From Collybiopsis luxurians FD-317 M1 (taxonomy: Eukaryota; Basidiomycota; Agaricomycetes; Agaricales; Omphalotaceae): 32,041 nucleotides of DNA. The stretch is from positions 2,454 to 34,494 of the forward strand of contig KN834892.1 of NCBI GenBank assembly GCA_000827265.1, given 5' to 3'. The position numbers and the translations under genes are program-made. The notes beneath the pieces were generated by a model. The model saw only the letters and a program-made list of their open reading frames with translations. It was not told the origin of the DNA and ran no database searches. Positions 21,686-32,041 of this stretch are shown here, piece by piece. Each line of letters opens with the position of its first letter. The first letter of the stretch is position 1.

Positions 21686-23579
21686 TTCAAACATGCATGC
21701 AGTCTCTCGCTTCATTGTTTCTTCCATTGTCACTCTGGTATCTGGTCCAAGATGAAGGAATGCAACAAGTTAGCAAGATATACGCATAGCCGCTGGTTTA
21801 CGGCATGAGCAAATGAGAGTGCGATTACAATTTGACAGCTCTTGATGGCCCTCTTTTACCTGTAGCTTGCTTCAGTCTCTTGTCTATCTGACTCTCATCC
21901 ACCAACAAAGACACACAGAACTATGGGAAAGATAGTGTAACCAATATGAGATAGCATAAATGGCTCAACTCGTCCAGTTATTGGCAAGTAAAATTTCCTT
22001 GTTTGTGCTCTGCTGGGAACAGCAGTGACAATTCGACCACTCTCGGGGAGGCCCAGCGGCCTGTTCCTTGTTTCAATTGATCTGTAGGATGCGTATTCAT
22101 ATATATGCATGGGTATCATTCTAGACCTTAGAAACCACAGCATTTTGAAAATATCAAATTAATCTTTTGTCAGCTGTAAACCCGGTCAGCCCTGTATAGT
22201 AAAATGGTGTAAGGGACCAAATTTATACTAGGAACATTAACAGTCTTGCTAGGCTCATTTGACACAGTCAATACATGTGCTTGATTACATTTGTTTTGTA
22301 TAACTGAGGGAGAGTCAAAAAGTGAAACAGAAGAAAAGGGAAGCCTCAATCACAGCAAGCTCATGCAGCTGCTCCTCTGTAAGCTAGTCATCCTCATCAT
22401 CTTCATCATCTGCTTTGCCTCCAAGATCAGCTGTTACTCTCAAAGACATGCTGTGTCATGTGAATGCAGAATGTATGAATGAGAGGAAGCTGTTTCCTTT
22501 CCAACATGTTGACCATTGACTCCTCACTGACTATCCCCACTGATCTAAATTGTCCCTGCCCCATGTGAAAATGCAAAAGTTGGCAGATTCAGCTCATTGC
22601 AACTCCCATCCTCTAACAGCTGTATATCTTTAATTGCTTCTCCGTGATGTTGTCATATCCCAGGATGACAAAAGTCACTTGAATTGGGTACATTTAACAA
22701 TGGGGACTGGGATGGAACCAGGACACAGAAGACACATGTACACCAGTAGAACAAATGGATATTTGCAGTGTCGAGTCGTGATAACAGTTATATCTGAAAT
22801 TTGTGGCGTGATCCTACTATGATTTGATTTCACAGTGTAAATCATCATGCCATGATTTCACTTTTTCACAGCCCAGCTTTGACCTCTTTGATCTCCAATT
22901 ACCTAACTAATGATAATTTTTACATTTTGCAATTACAGCCGCCAGATCATGAAAATTAATTTGCGCTCTTGGAGTAGATTTTCACCTTTTGAGATTGTGG
23001 AAGAAGTATGATCACTTTGGATGAACATATAAATCAAAGTTTTCCAAGGCATACTTTTCTTGACTTGGGACAATTTTTCTGCCTCACTAAAAATGGAGAC
23101 ATGCACAGAATGTGCAGCCGAAAAATCATGTGGTGGATACCCCTCTCTGCCCGCCAATGTATGCTTCTATATTTAACAATGAAGTATTCATGTTAAGTCC
23201 ATTAATATCCTGTGACTGGTCAGTAGCTTGAGGGCAGACACCATGTTGGCAATACCAGATTCCTACCAAAACTTATCTGAGGTATCCAAGATACTTGATA
23301 TGCACGAAAATAATTATGCCTGTACAAATTCAAACTCAAATTCAAAATCACACCCTGTTTCAATTAAGTTGGTTTCCAAAAATTTGTGCTCACACTCTTG
23401 ATCATGATGATGTCATGAATGTACTCATGCAAAAATTAAATCACAGCATGATCATAGTGCAAAAACTCAATAACACTTGTGTGGCACAGAAAATAATTTT
23501 GTCCAATAAGACTGCAGTGAACAGGTGGGCTACTGGAGATGCTCTGAGTTCTCCCACCCAATATCTTCAATACATTGAT
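21686..23579. other. Long stretch without a recognisable gene
   Basis: 22091-22147 matches 12656-12712 downstream of R1. On the minus strand at about 22360-22430 there is an acidic stretch (GGKADDEDDEDD) followed by a stop, then LTEEQLHELAVIEASLF; it looks like a gene tail fragment but no family is recognised. Otherwise only short open frames. Confidence 0.4.
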
Positions 23580-23793
23580 ACATCTGGGAAAAGTACCTAC
23601 AGCCCAAGCTGCCAGGGGACACCCCAAATCATAGGAAACTCCAGGATCCCTGGAGTTGCCTGGGCTGCCTGGGACCTCTGAGACTAATTCAAATTGCTGT
23701 CAAATATCCTCAGAATGCTTAAAGATCCTGAGGTTGCCTGGGATTTGGGGGGTATCCCCTGGCTGCCTGGGCTATAGGTATTTTTCCAGATGT
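23580..23793. mobile_element. Fold-back (MITE-like) element, ~214 bp
   Basis: Left arm ACATCTGGGAAAAGTACCTA (23580 onward) pairs with the reverse complement of the right arm ending TATTTTTCCAGATGT (to 23793). Complementarity extends about 65 bp on each side with small gaps, through CAGCCCA..CTGCCAGGGGA and CCAGGATC. The interior holds CCAGGATCCCTGG. A short hairpin-forming non-autonomous element is the simplest reading. I could not identify a target-site duplication with confidence. Confidence 0.6.
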
Positions 23794-24502
23794 AAATGTG
23801 CACCAGAGTGGGTCAGTGGCACTGGCAGTTCATAATACCCACTATCGAGCATTAGAAATATTTCACAGAACAGATTCTTGCGTACTATAAGTTATGGAGT
23901 TAGCACCTGAACATGACCTATGTATCGCTGCTGCTTTGGCAATTTTGGACCTGCTTCGTGTCCTGGAGCATTGAGTACAGTGGCTCTAAAATTGGTGCAT
24001 CGGTCCCCATCATGACTGCTGGCTGACCATGGGCTACAGGATCTGAAATTTGCAGTAAGGAGGTAATGTTTCAGACTTGTTATCATGAGTCTTCCACTGA
24101 TGGCATTTATTTCTCGTGTCTTCCAGAATTTGAAAGCCTGCATGTGCTTCAATGATTGATAGTTATTCCATATGCTGGAAGGTGCATGATCTGGGGAGCA
24201 AAAAATACAATTTCAAGTGGGAATGGTTCAAGCCTTTGTAAAATTGTACTTTTAATCAGTCTTAGCCCAATAGGTTGAAACTCCGCAATAGTCTACCATG
24301 AAAACCAAATATTGAACACTAAACCCAAACAGAACCTAGTGGATCTCTACAAAATATCACAGTTACAGGTAAACTTACCTGCAGCCCGACGCCATGTCAC
24401 ATCCCCATAACATAAGCAACAGATTCTGGTACCAAAAGTGTCTGGGTGAGGATGACAATGACCCTGGGGATAAAGCTACATCAGGAACCTTCATGTTGAA
24501 TT
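23794..24502. other. Intergenic; no supported gene
   Basis: A small minus-strand open frame at 23892-24152 has no family signature. Nothing else is seen. Confidence 0.4.
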
Positions 24503-24715
24503 TCCCCTGGTGTTGACTTCTAATCAGCAATTTAGCCTTTCATCATTTGCAATTGAACTTGGTTTCCTGAAATTTAATGTTGACTATGATAGAATGATAT
24601 TTGTAGCCACACTTAATTCTGAATATGGATTTTAATAGGAAGCTTCATGACCTCTCATGAGTTGAACAGAATGTCTTCATAATCCATGTCTCTGTACTTA
24701 TGTCTCAGTGTCAAT
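24503..24715 (+). repeat. Outer repeat segment shared with 18218-18430
   Basis: Matches 18218-18430 in the same orientation from TTGAATTTCCCCTGGTGTTG to about TCTCTGTACTTATGTCTCAG. From here to 25604 the sequence no longer matches the R2 flank, so either an insertion or rapid divergence separates this piece from the R3 core. Confidence 0.65.
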
Positions 24716-25604
24716 CATGCCAGCGGCCATACCGAGGCACAATTATTCATGTCCTACTGTACACACTATCTCAGGTACTTAAGCCACTGTTATGCAATGA
24801 TCAATATTTCTCAAATGCCGTTGCTGTCGCTTGATACTTAGAAATTTGAACTACCAAAAATATCCATACTTGTGCGTGGCATGTAATTGAAAGATTACTC
24901 AAAGAAGCAAACGGCAAACACATTTTTCCTAGAATCAGCTGCTACGCTTATTCATTCTGGGTATAAAGGTGGAAATATCTCTTCTAATGTCCCAATGTCT
25001 TGTATCCCAGACCACAGTAGGATCCGCAAAAGGGTCACAAGGTCCAAATATGTCTCTCTTTCATTGCTGTCATGTCATTAGTCTGGATATTCCATAGATG
25101 TCAGAATCGCAAGATTGATCAGTACAGTATTCAAAATAGCTTTCCATTTGGTGGTCAGATTAGGGCATTACTGTTGCAAGCTCTGGAAGACAACAGCCTC
25201 GGATAGGAGTCATAGGATTCTGGAAACACCTGCCATGTATAATAACATTGCCATTTGGGTTCCTTGATTTCTTGCGTCGTCTTAGCTGCATTTAGTAAGC
25301 TCTTTCGATTTCCGGCATCCCCATTTATAATGTTTGCAACATTCTTGGCTCATTAGTGATTGGTGAACAGAGCACTTGGATCGTTTGCCCTTCCAACTGA
25401 AATGTCTTTCCCTCTCTCGTATGCATGCAGTTGAAACAGTTTATGGCTGGCTTGGAGTGTATAATCTCGCCGATTCTTAATCGCTTTCGATTTTTCAAAG
25501 GAGGCGTGAACTTAAAATTTGGGTGCCATTTTGGGGCCGCATGTATAAGACTTGTGACTACTCCATGATAGAATCAGGCTAGCACAAGCATTTTCTAAGG
25601 AATG
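24716..25604. other. Intergenic between outer segment and R3 core
   Basis: No match to the equivalent 120-350 bp of R2 and no recognisable gene. Only a 64-codon open frame at 24887-25081 without family features. Confidence 0.4.
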
Positions 25605-26119
25605 AAAAGTTGCTCAGGTGGTTAGCTAGTCCATAGAACGTAGTGCTCTTATCAAATCCTCACAATCTGGCCCATTGAGAAACAGGAATTGAATAAACTT
25701 GGATTCAATGTCAGTCTGTATATGGAGGAGTTACAAATAATCAAAGAATATCCCCTGGCATGATGCAGGTAGGAGAATACTATACCAAATGATTTGTTTA
25801 CTCTAATGTTCACCTATTTTTCCACATTCTCTGAAACCTATGGCATGACATGGGCTGCAAGAGCTGCCCTCTCGAAAAATTCAATTGCAAGTTCTAGCCC
25901 AGGCTTAATGTGTCTGCAACTGAGCATGGCTAGTTCAAAAAAAGAGAGAATAAAAAGATTTAGCTAGTGCTAGTGAAGTGTAAATGAGTGAAGATAAGCG
26001 AGTAAGCATGATATCTCAGTTTCCGATATGCGCTGGTCACTCTGTGCAGTTGCATAACAGCTATTATTGTTTAGCTGCATGAAGGAATTTTCAAAAAATA
26101 GCTGTGAGATAATCTTATA

Positions 26120-27490
26120 TGAATGCATTTATTGTACTCGTCTCAGCAACCAGCCATCTACTGGAAATCTTAAAGAAAAACAAACTTAGTTTTATCTTAT
26201 ACACCCATAATCATTTTTGTAGACAAAGGCAGTGTAGAAATTTAAAGTAGTGCTACGATCGATAGACGGAATTTGAGACTTGTCAGTTAGTGCATCGAAA
26301 TGGTGGTAGGAGAATGGCTGCTACATATGTATACCCATGTCACAGAAACGACATCACCACCAAATCTACCCTTCCCATGTTCGCAAATAATTGGTACCAG
26401 CAATGTGAACATCGCTCCCAGCAGTAATTTGTCATAGTTCTTTGAGAGAAGTTGGATGCGACGATGAAATGCTCCAAAGCTTCAATATGTTTGCGAGGTC
26501 GTATCGAGTTTTTATCTTGCTTTTACTACCAAACTTGACTCCCTCTGCCTACTTATTACTCATGGATAATTTCACGATTGAAGATTTGCCAGTATGAATA
26601 CATTGATTGCCGGGAGGGCCATGCCTGCAAGGATTGCCAAGATAAGGTCTCTTAACTTTGTGAAAGTGGCGCATCGTCGTGCTTTAATTATCACATCAGG
26701 ATTCACAGATTCAGGATCTTGTCCGCACTTTATCCTTCCTTGTCCGGTTTGGAATCTATATGGTTGCCATTATCGAGAAAACAAGTATACCATTGCTAAT
26801 TTGCCCCGATAGCTTCGCAAGCTCCACGATGACTGTGATTTGTTCCATAATTGCTGTCAAATACTAGTAAGACCACAACTAGGGTGGATGCGCTGGACAC
26901 GGAATTATAAGCCTGACTTCGAAGTATGGGACAGAGGCGCATAATTGGACTTTTGCGAGTGTGCAAAAGTGTCAGCTGACAGTTACATAGGTGACGGTTT
27001 GAGGTGGTATCGATCATACCTCGGTAAACCTACTTGACCGACACTGTGTATCTATCCATCTGTCTATCTATACACATCGTGGATTACAACTTCCCAGGAT
27101 TAAATTCATTCAGTCACTTCTTATTTCATGAGTCCGGAATCCGAAGGATGAAGGATTCGGCCTTTTTGAAGAGTTTAGGAAGCACCTTGAAGAAGACCTG
27201 TCAAATTTCACCTGTCAATGCACACGCGTCAATGGTGCATGTGTTGTATTATTGACAGCACAGCATCTCGGCATCTTCCTCTAGTATGAACTTGCTCATT
27301 GGGTTGGATATAAGACCAGATTCCAGAAGTGACTTTGACCTGTGTCGTGAATTCTCATGGGCACTTGTGAGATTGGCATATCAAAGTATGTAATGCTGAG
27401 CTGCATGTTCCTATAGAAATGCAGCTGCCTAAGATCTCAGGGGCTTCAACAATTGGAACATTTAACAATAAAATGGCATAGACTATGACC
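26120..27490 (-). pseudogene. Decayed unrecognised gene in R3
   Basis: Most degraded counterpart of 9487-10735. Recognisable shared pieces on the minus strand include VVLLVFDSNYG (about 26845-26880) and ILGSC(I/V)(S/P)IGT with an ITYFD-like segment (about 27370-27450). The coding pieces are separated by frame changes and extra DNA. No function can be given. Confidence 0.35.
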
Positions 27491-27799
27491 ATGGGCAAGT
27501 CACATTTGTAAATTTTTTCAGTTTTGACCCTCAAACATGTTGGATATACACATCCATGCGTTGAATCGAAATGCTCACAGTTCAATTGTGCTTCCTTTAG
27601 TTTCTCTAGTGTATCTCATTGATAGATAGCTTCATTTTCTACCATGACCGAGCATTTAGCCTATCTTACATTATACTATATAGAGTATGTAGTTCTGAAT
27701 GAATCCCTAGCGCATTTGGACAACGCTCTCGCTATTGGTACCAGAATTCCGATGATTATTCCAAAAAAAGATTCCGAGTTCCAAAAACAATCAGGATTC

Positions 27800-28072
27800 A
27801 GAGTCAGGCGGGGTTCGAGCCCCAAATTTCCATCAGTCATTTACCATTCAATGACTGTTCAACAGCACAATTGCGGCTTCTTAGACTTTCCTGATGAGCT
27901 CCGGTATCGAGCCATTGTTGACACTGCACTCTCGAGAACCAGATCTCATGAAATATGCCGCACTGCACGGATGTCTAAGGTCAGACACAAGGCTTGCAGT
28001 CACATTGGCACATTGTTCGCATAAGGTTTGAGTGTCCAATCTACTACAAATTTTTTTTTCTGCACTGCACAT
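27800..28072 (+). other. Strongly conserved block with a 57-codon ORF (R3)
   Basis: ATG 27851 to TAA 28022-28024 encodes 57 residues (MTVQQHNCGFLDFPDEL..., ending CSHIGTLFA). The frame is open upstream to 27644 here, giving 126 codons, but the upstream part is not open in R1 or R2. GGTTCGAGCCC at 27812-27822 corresponds to the B-box-like motif of the other copies. The block is far better preserved than its R3 surroundings. Confidence 0.4.
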
Positions 28073-28088
28073 CGCTACTCCTTCTACT

Positions 28089-28471
28089 GTATAATTACGG
28101 CTACAAGTTCATGCAACACATAACACCATCCACTGAACTAAACCGTTTTGCATTTCGTAATGCATATCAGGTAGTGACTATCCAATGATGCAACACATAA
28201 CAAAGTAACCAGTCTCAAATTTTCTCCAATGCTCAACTGGAGTGTCAAATACACTTGCACAAGTTTTTGTTTCAAATTTGAGAGTTCAACTATTGAGGCA
28301 GTCATGATAATGTTTAGACAGGTTCCCTTAGTAGCTATGTTAAATATACCGACACCAATTAGATGAACTTAACTCATATATTATAACGCATCACACACAC
28401 CCCTGAACTACAAATTTGCATGTTCATGGTGCAACGCGTAATACTCCATGAACTTATGGTCATAATTATAC
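28089..28471. mobile_element. MITE-like element between the conserved block and promoter of copy 3
   Basis: Terminal inverted repeat: left GTATAATTACGGCTACAAGT (from 28089), right arm reverse-complemented GTATAATTATGACCATAAGT (to 28471), both continuing TCATG. R1 and R2 have only a short TACTTAATCTATAG here, so the ~383 bp are an insertion specific to R3. Flanking TA may be the target-site duplication, as for mariner-type MITEs. The interior repeats CAACACATAAC and AACGCGTAAT-type motifs and resembles the element at 15685-16055 in inverse orientation. No coding capacity. Confidence 0.65.
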
Positions 28472-28670
28472 AGCATTCTCTAGAAAGTTCCATTACCCAA
28501 GTCCCGTCCTGAATGAATAAGTAGTGCTGCAATCAAATCCGGTTATTTTATTCTCAGAGTCATCTGTTCAACAGCTAAAATGCTCCATGTGTACCATTGA
28601 TTGGCAGCATTCAGGCAGGGAACATCCGAAACGAGATCTCAGGCCACAACATAGAAAATTCATGAGTTGG

Positions 28671-28678
28671 TATAAAAG
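28671..28678 (+). promoter_or_regulatory. TATA box of inhibitor gene copy 3
   Basis: TATAAAAG, 73 bp before the ATG at 28744. The MITE at 28089-28471 ends 200 bp upstream, so the core promoter is intact while upstream elements have been moved about 380 bp away. Confidence 0.65.
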
Positions 28679-28743
28679 AAACCAGGATGAGTTAACAATT
28701 CTTCCCAAGCTCACTCAGAGTTTTCATATCCTGAAACAGCAGC

Positions 28744-29367
28744 ATGGTACACCAAGCTCAGTACCTCATTCTGAACTCTTCCAGACCAGTTGGTCGCCCT
28801 CTGATTGAGGACAAAAGCACTCGCCCAAAGCCTATCAAGTGGCTTGCTACGAGTGCTCACCAGGATGAGATCAGGGTTAGTCATCCTTCACCTCAGTACC
28901 AGTGTCCGTCACTCACTGTTGAGGTTCAGTGGGTCCTTGAAGGTAATCCCCATGGCTATATTGCCAGGATTCGCGGCGATGCAACTGCCCCAGGTCCTCC
29001 TCCTGAACCCAATGACAAAGTCTTTGCTCTTCTTCTTGAGGAGGAGATACCGGAGGAATGGATCTTTGAACCTGTCCCACAGCATGGTGTAAACCATTAT
29101 ATGTGAGTGTGAGCCATTGTTGATTGTGGAATGAGAAATGACAATAGCATCCATATCTTAAGCATTCTGACTCATGACCGTCAGCGCGGCTGGGTTACTC
29201 CCAAGGAAGGCGGGCAGGTAAACATATTATTTGTCCCACCAGTTCAAAAGCCGCATGTCTAACTATTTGATTGCCTAAAGATCAGCTGCCGACCCTTAAT
29301 TGCTACTATGTCTATCCCACCCCAGTACGAATCCGGTGCAGTCTTTGAACTCAGGCGGGTGGAATAA
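28744..29367 (+). CDS. Cospin-like (I66) serine-peptidase inhibitor, copy 3
   Basis: Exons 28744-28875, 28930-29102, 29163-29217 and 29281-29367 give 148 aa; exon 3 is 3 nt shorter than in copies 1 and 2 (GWVTPKEGGQ instead of GWVTPKEEDGQ), which keeps the frame. Splice sites are conserved, and intron 1 has CTCAC in place of CTTAC as branch-like motif. Residues 26-27 are Thr-Arg (Asn-His in copies 1 and 2). Other changes include His6Gln, Lys57Arg, Pro62Ala, Lys70Glu and Leu90Phe. The family pattern is intact. An arginine at 27 is where, from memory, cospin carries its trypsin-reactive residue in the beta2-beta3 loop; alignment must confirm this. Confidence 0.72.
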
Positions 29368-29372
29368 ACGAG

Positions 29373-30093
29373 GCAGTTTCTTTTATACTTTTTGCCTCCA
29401 CTTTTGTTCGGGTTCATAGGTGCTCGGATTAAGTTTCTACATTACTTATGGACATCATACAACTACTTATACTGTAGTAGCTCTTGAACGACCCCTCTCT
29501 CAAATGTATTGTGCATTTGAAGTCTTTTCATATGCGTGGGAGCCAATAATTCTGTGCCTGATCCTGTGGTCTCAGATCTTACAATTTGGGTGATAAGGTA
29601 GGATTTATTACCAGCCTCAAGGGACCAAGAACTGATACGCCGCAGTGTCTACATGACGCGCTTACTCTACAGCAAATGCAATTGAAACTGGTGGGGCAGT
29701 AGACACCTGACCACCAAAATGGACAGCAAAGTCTGTTGACCTGAGGTTCCTTCAAGCGCGAAGTAACTGGGATTATAGAGAGGTATATTACTTTGTGCCA
29801 GTGGGAAGAAATTGAAATAGCAATGCAACTAAAACTTTGCACCAGTACGTCGACACGATTCTAGTTACTCATTGTGCATGTACTACTTCATTATTGGTCG
29901 TATGTACAGGAAAGGTGTCTCGAACCGACAGTTCACACGGACTGGAGATGTTTTAATACTATTTTCGCAAAGGGTCGAATATACAGGAGAGGTGTCACAA
30001 ACCGACAGTTCACATGGACCCGTAGATTTAATACAGGCCCGGAGCCCCAATCACACTCACACTGTCTTAAATCTAAAACATTATGTTTCCATA
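29373..30093. other. Intergenic with a 77-bp tandem pair
   Basis: No gene is supported. 29898-29959 and 29975-30034 are imperfect tandem units (77-bp period) sharing TACAGGA(A/G)AGGTGTC and ACCGACAGTTCACA and ending TTTAATAC. The rest is featureless. Confidence 0.5.
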
Positions 30094-30100
30094 GTTGAAG
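30094..30100 (+). repeat. Target-site duplication, left
   Basis: GTTGAAG immediately left of the inverted-repeat element, identical to 31363-31369. Confidence 0.75.
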
Positions 30101-31362
30101 CCCAGTGAAAATCGACCCGTGCCAGGCCGAGCCCCGTCAAGCCATGTTGGGCACAACAACTTCCTGAAAACTTCTCTCATCGATCTTCTTCGATCTTTCA
30201 AACTTTCAAATAACTTCGGTCCGAATTAGTTTTCCAGTTGAGCGACATTGAGCCACGGTGAGCTTCATCGAGCTACACCAACATCTTTCGTCATCCGATA
30301 ACTCTCTATCTAAGTTAGCAAAATTTCAAGCTGCGAAGGCATGTGATTCAAACTATAAGACATCGTACAGCCTATGTCCCTTTCTTTCTTTCTGCCACCA
30401 TCACCACAATTTAGCATCTTGACTCGCGACAGCCATGCCGGTCTCAATATCAGTGCCCTCTGTATCAGCTCCGTTCCTCTGTATCGCTTTCGCTCGGTTT
30501 ATTACTCAATAAATCTTCTGTAGATTTGTCTTGCGCTGGCCACGTCACCGAAGCTGAAATGAATCTTGTCGACATCTTCTATCGCCAACTCTATCCAGCT
30601 CAAGATTTCACTTTTTCGTTCCATGTACGTCCTCTACTTCCTCATTGTCCTATGTTTATTTCAACGAAATGTCTCTAGATCTGACAATGCCGCATTTACT
30701 TTCACGGTTTTACACTTGCACTCGCTCCCGATATTTTGATCTTTTTCAGCTGTTCACACATTCACATTGTATAGAATCAGAATCAAAGTGTCAAGCAAAC
30801 TGTAAGTCATAAGCATTCTTCTTGGTAGACATCCATCTGATTCACTTTACAGGTTACCGCTACCTCAACAACTTTGACTCCTGTTTGGGTCAACATCCTC
30901 AGATACTACTGCCCGACTCTCACTGCATTCTTAGGTTAGTAGTGTGGTTCATCATTTTGGGCTTGACTCTGATTCTGATATTTTTAGCTTTTGCATATGC
31001 CCGCTGTCAGAAATTGCGCGACTCGCCATCGTTCGAGTATTACGCAGTAAATACATGCAGGTATAGTACCGTTTTGTATCGCTGTGTATAGTAAATAGTA
31101 TATATACACAAACGAGCCTGAATGAGCGATAGCGAGCCAACAAGAGGTTAATAAATAATCAAAATGACTGTTTCGACAGGCTGAGACGACCTGTCCAATT
31201 GTGCTTGCTTTGGCTCATTCCAGCTCGTCCTTATTCCGGATTTCTGATCCCAGTTGAGCGAAAATGAGCATCATTGATTCAGTTTGTATGGAGCTGTCAA
31301 AAGGTGTCAAGACCTATGACGCTCACCTTCGCTCGGCCTGGCACGGGTCGATTTTCACTGGG
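30101..31362. mobile_element. Non-autonomous hAT-like DNA transposon (1262 bp)
   Basis: The first 32 bp (CCCAGTGAAAATCGACCC..., 30101-30132) are the perfect reverse complement of the last 32 bp (31331-31362). GTTGAAG directly flanks both ends (30094-30100 and 31363-31369), a 7-bp target-site duplication. CAGTG/CACTG termini and subterminal direct motifs (CAGTTGAGCGA..TGAGC near 30235 and 31250, and several GAGC(C/T) repeats) fit hAT-type elements, whose usual duplication is 8 bp, so the superfamily is tentative. No transposase-sized open frame exists inside; the longest is about 89 codons without a domain. Perfect repeats suggest a recent insertion. Confidence 0.8.
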
Positions 31363-31369
31363 GTTGAAG
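31363..31369 (+). repeat. Target-site duplication, right
   Basis: GTTGAAG immediately right of the inverted-repeat element, identical to 30094-30100. Confidence 0.75.
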
Positions 31370-31399
31370 ACACAAATCCCGTAATCTGCAGGTTGTGGG

Positions 31400-31540
31400 T
31401 GTTAACAAAGTTACTTGGACAATTTAAACTCTGCTTACTTGTCCTTACAAAAGTAACTTTAAGTTACTTAAGTTACTTAAGTTAACTTGTCGCGACAAAG
31501 TTACTTCAAGTTACTTTGTCGCAACAAAGTAACTTTTTTT
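31400..31540. repeat. AAGTTACTT palindromic repeat cluster
   Basis: About eight copies of AGTTACTT or its complement AAGTAACT occur in 140 bp, arranged as direct and inverted repeats around the perfect palindrome TTGTCGCGACAA (31486-31497). It could fold into hairpins. No coding sense. It lies 38 bp outside the hAT-like element. Confidence 0.7.
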
Positions 31541-32041
31541 TCCCGCGCTTGACAGCTAACTTGCCGAGTCTCAGCAAAATGTACTTCTCATTAAAACTTG
31601 TTTTTGAGTAATCTACAGTGAGTTTGCTGCAATGCAATGCAAGAGGTGAGTATCTACATATTATTGTTCTCATGCTATACTAGACCTCAATGGTTCCCCT
31701 TCTTGTCTCAGCCATCAATTATTCATAACTTTTTGAACCTCATTAGGCTTTAGCTATGCTGGCACTTGTAACATAAATAGATGATCATTTCATGCATTCT
31801 CCCCATTTCTAAGTTGCACAGTGCTACCCAAAGGGCCCACAGGCATCTCAAAATCCTGGAATGAATATTCCAGTACCATTAGTTCAGGATAGAAGCAATT
31901 AACAGTATACTTATGCAAATTATACTAGCTCTAACTCAGATTTGAATCTTTTCTCACTATGTTAGTACAGAGACAAAGGAAATAGCATAAAATACCTGTA
32001 CCATAACTATCAAAATGTCATCTCTAGAGCATCAAATGTAT
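31541..32041. other. Intergenic to window end; nothing recognised
   Basis: AT-rich sequence with no open frame of note and no repeat that I could match elsewhere in the window. Confidence 0.4.

Larger units (their letters stand above)
25605..29372 (+). repeat. Segmental repeat copy R3 (most divergent)
   Basis: Begins to match R1/R2 at TTGCTCAGGTGGTTAGC (equivalent to 9003 and 18783) and ends just after the inhibitor stop codon (about 29372), earlier than R1 and R2. The 5' two thirds carry many substitutions and small gaps; the conserved block and the inhibitor exons remain close to the other copies. It contains extra DNA relative to R1/R2 at about 26930-27340 and the MITE at 28089-28471. Confidence 0.8.

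Noticed and set aside
23295..23681. 128-codon plus-strand frame
   Set aside because: Runs into the fold-back element and lacks any family pattern; treated as chance.

Overview
The window looks like nuclear DNA of a mushroom-forming basidiomycete (Agaricomycetes). Introns are short (about 47-67 nt) with GT...CTNAC...AG signals. There is a NACHT-WD40 protein of the basidiomycete type, and a small-protein family that best matches the fungal I66 (cospin-like) peptidase inhibitors. No rRNA, tRNA, CRISPR array or bacterial-type operon is visible. All family calls were made by eye.

Layout. 1-1.5 kb: a decayed N-terminal piece of a long-chain fatty-acid-CoA ligase on the minus strand; a second, smaller and rearranged piece lies at 8.47-8.77 kb. 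2.2-6.6 kb: one large minus-strand NACHT-WD40 gene. It is broken by an in-frame TAG, two frameshifts, a TGA and a ~400-bp insertion, and its Walker A lysine reads as glutamate. 8.77-12.13, 18.55-21.69 and 25.6-29.37 kb: three same-orientation copies (R1, R2, R3) of a ~3.3-3.8 kb segmental repeat. Between them lie a Ser/Thr-rich coding remnant (13.25-14.1 kb) and long stretches with no recognisable gene. 30.1-31.36 kb: a 1262-bp element with perfect 32-bp terminal inverted repeats and a 7-bp target-site duplication, probably a non-autonomous hAT-like transposon. MITE-like inverted-repeat elements lie at 15.7-16.06, 23.58-23.79 and 28.09-28.47 kb.

The centre of interest is the repeat. Each copy carries, in order, a decayed unrecognised minus-strand gene, a strongly conserved ~250-bp block containing a 57-codon open frame, a TATA box, and an intact four-exon gene for a 148-149 aa protein. 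Everything else recognised is decayed, yet all three small genes keep their frames and splice sites. They appear to be a young tandem family of intracellular beta-trefoil serine-peptidase inhibitors. The copies differ near a residue (position 27) that, as I recall, is the reactive arginine of cospin: Arg in copy 3, His in copies 1 and 2. The third copy also has a MITE inserted upstream of its promoter. Such inhibitors are usually described as defence or protease-regulation proteins; that role is inferred here.
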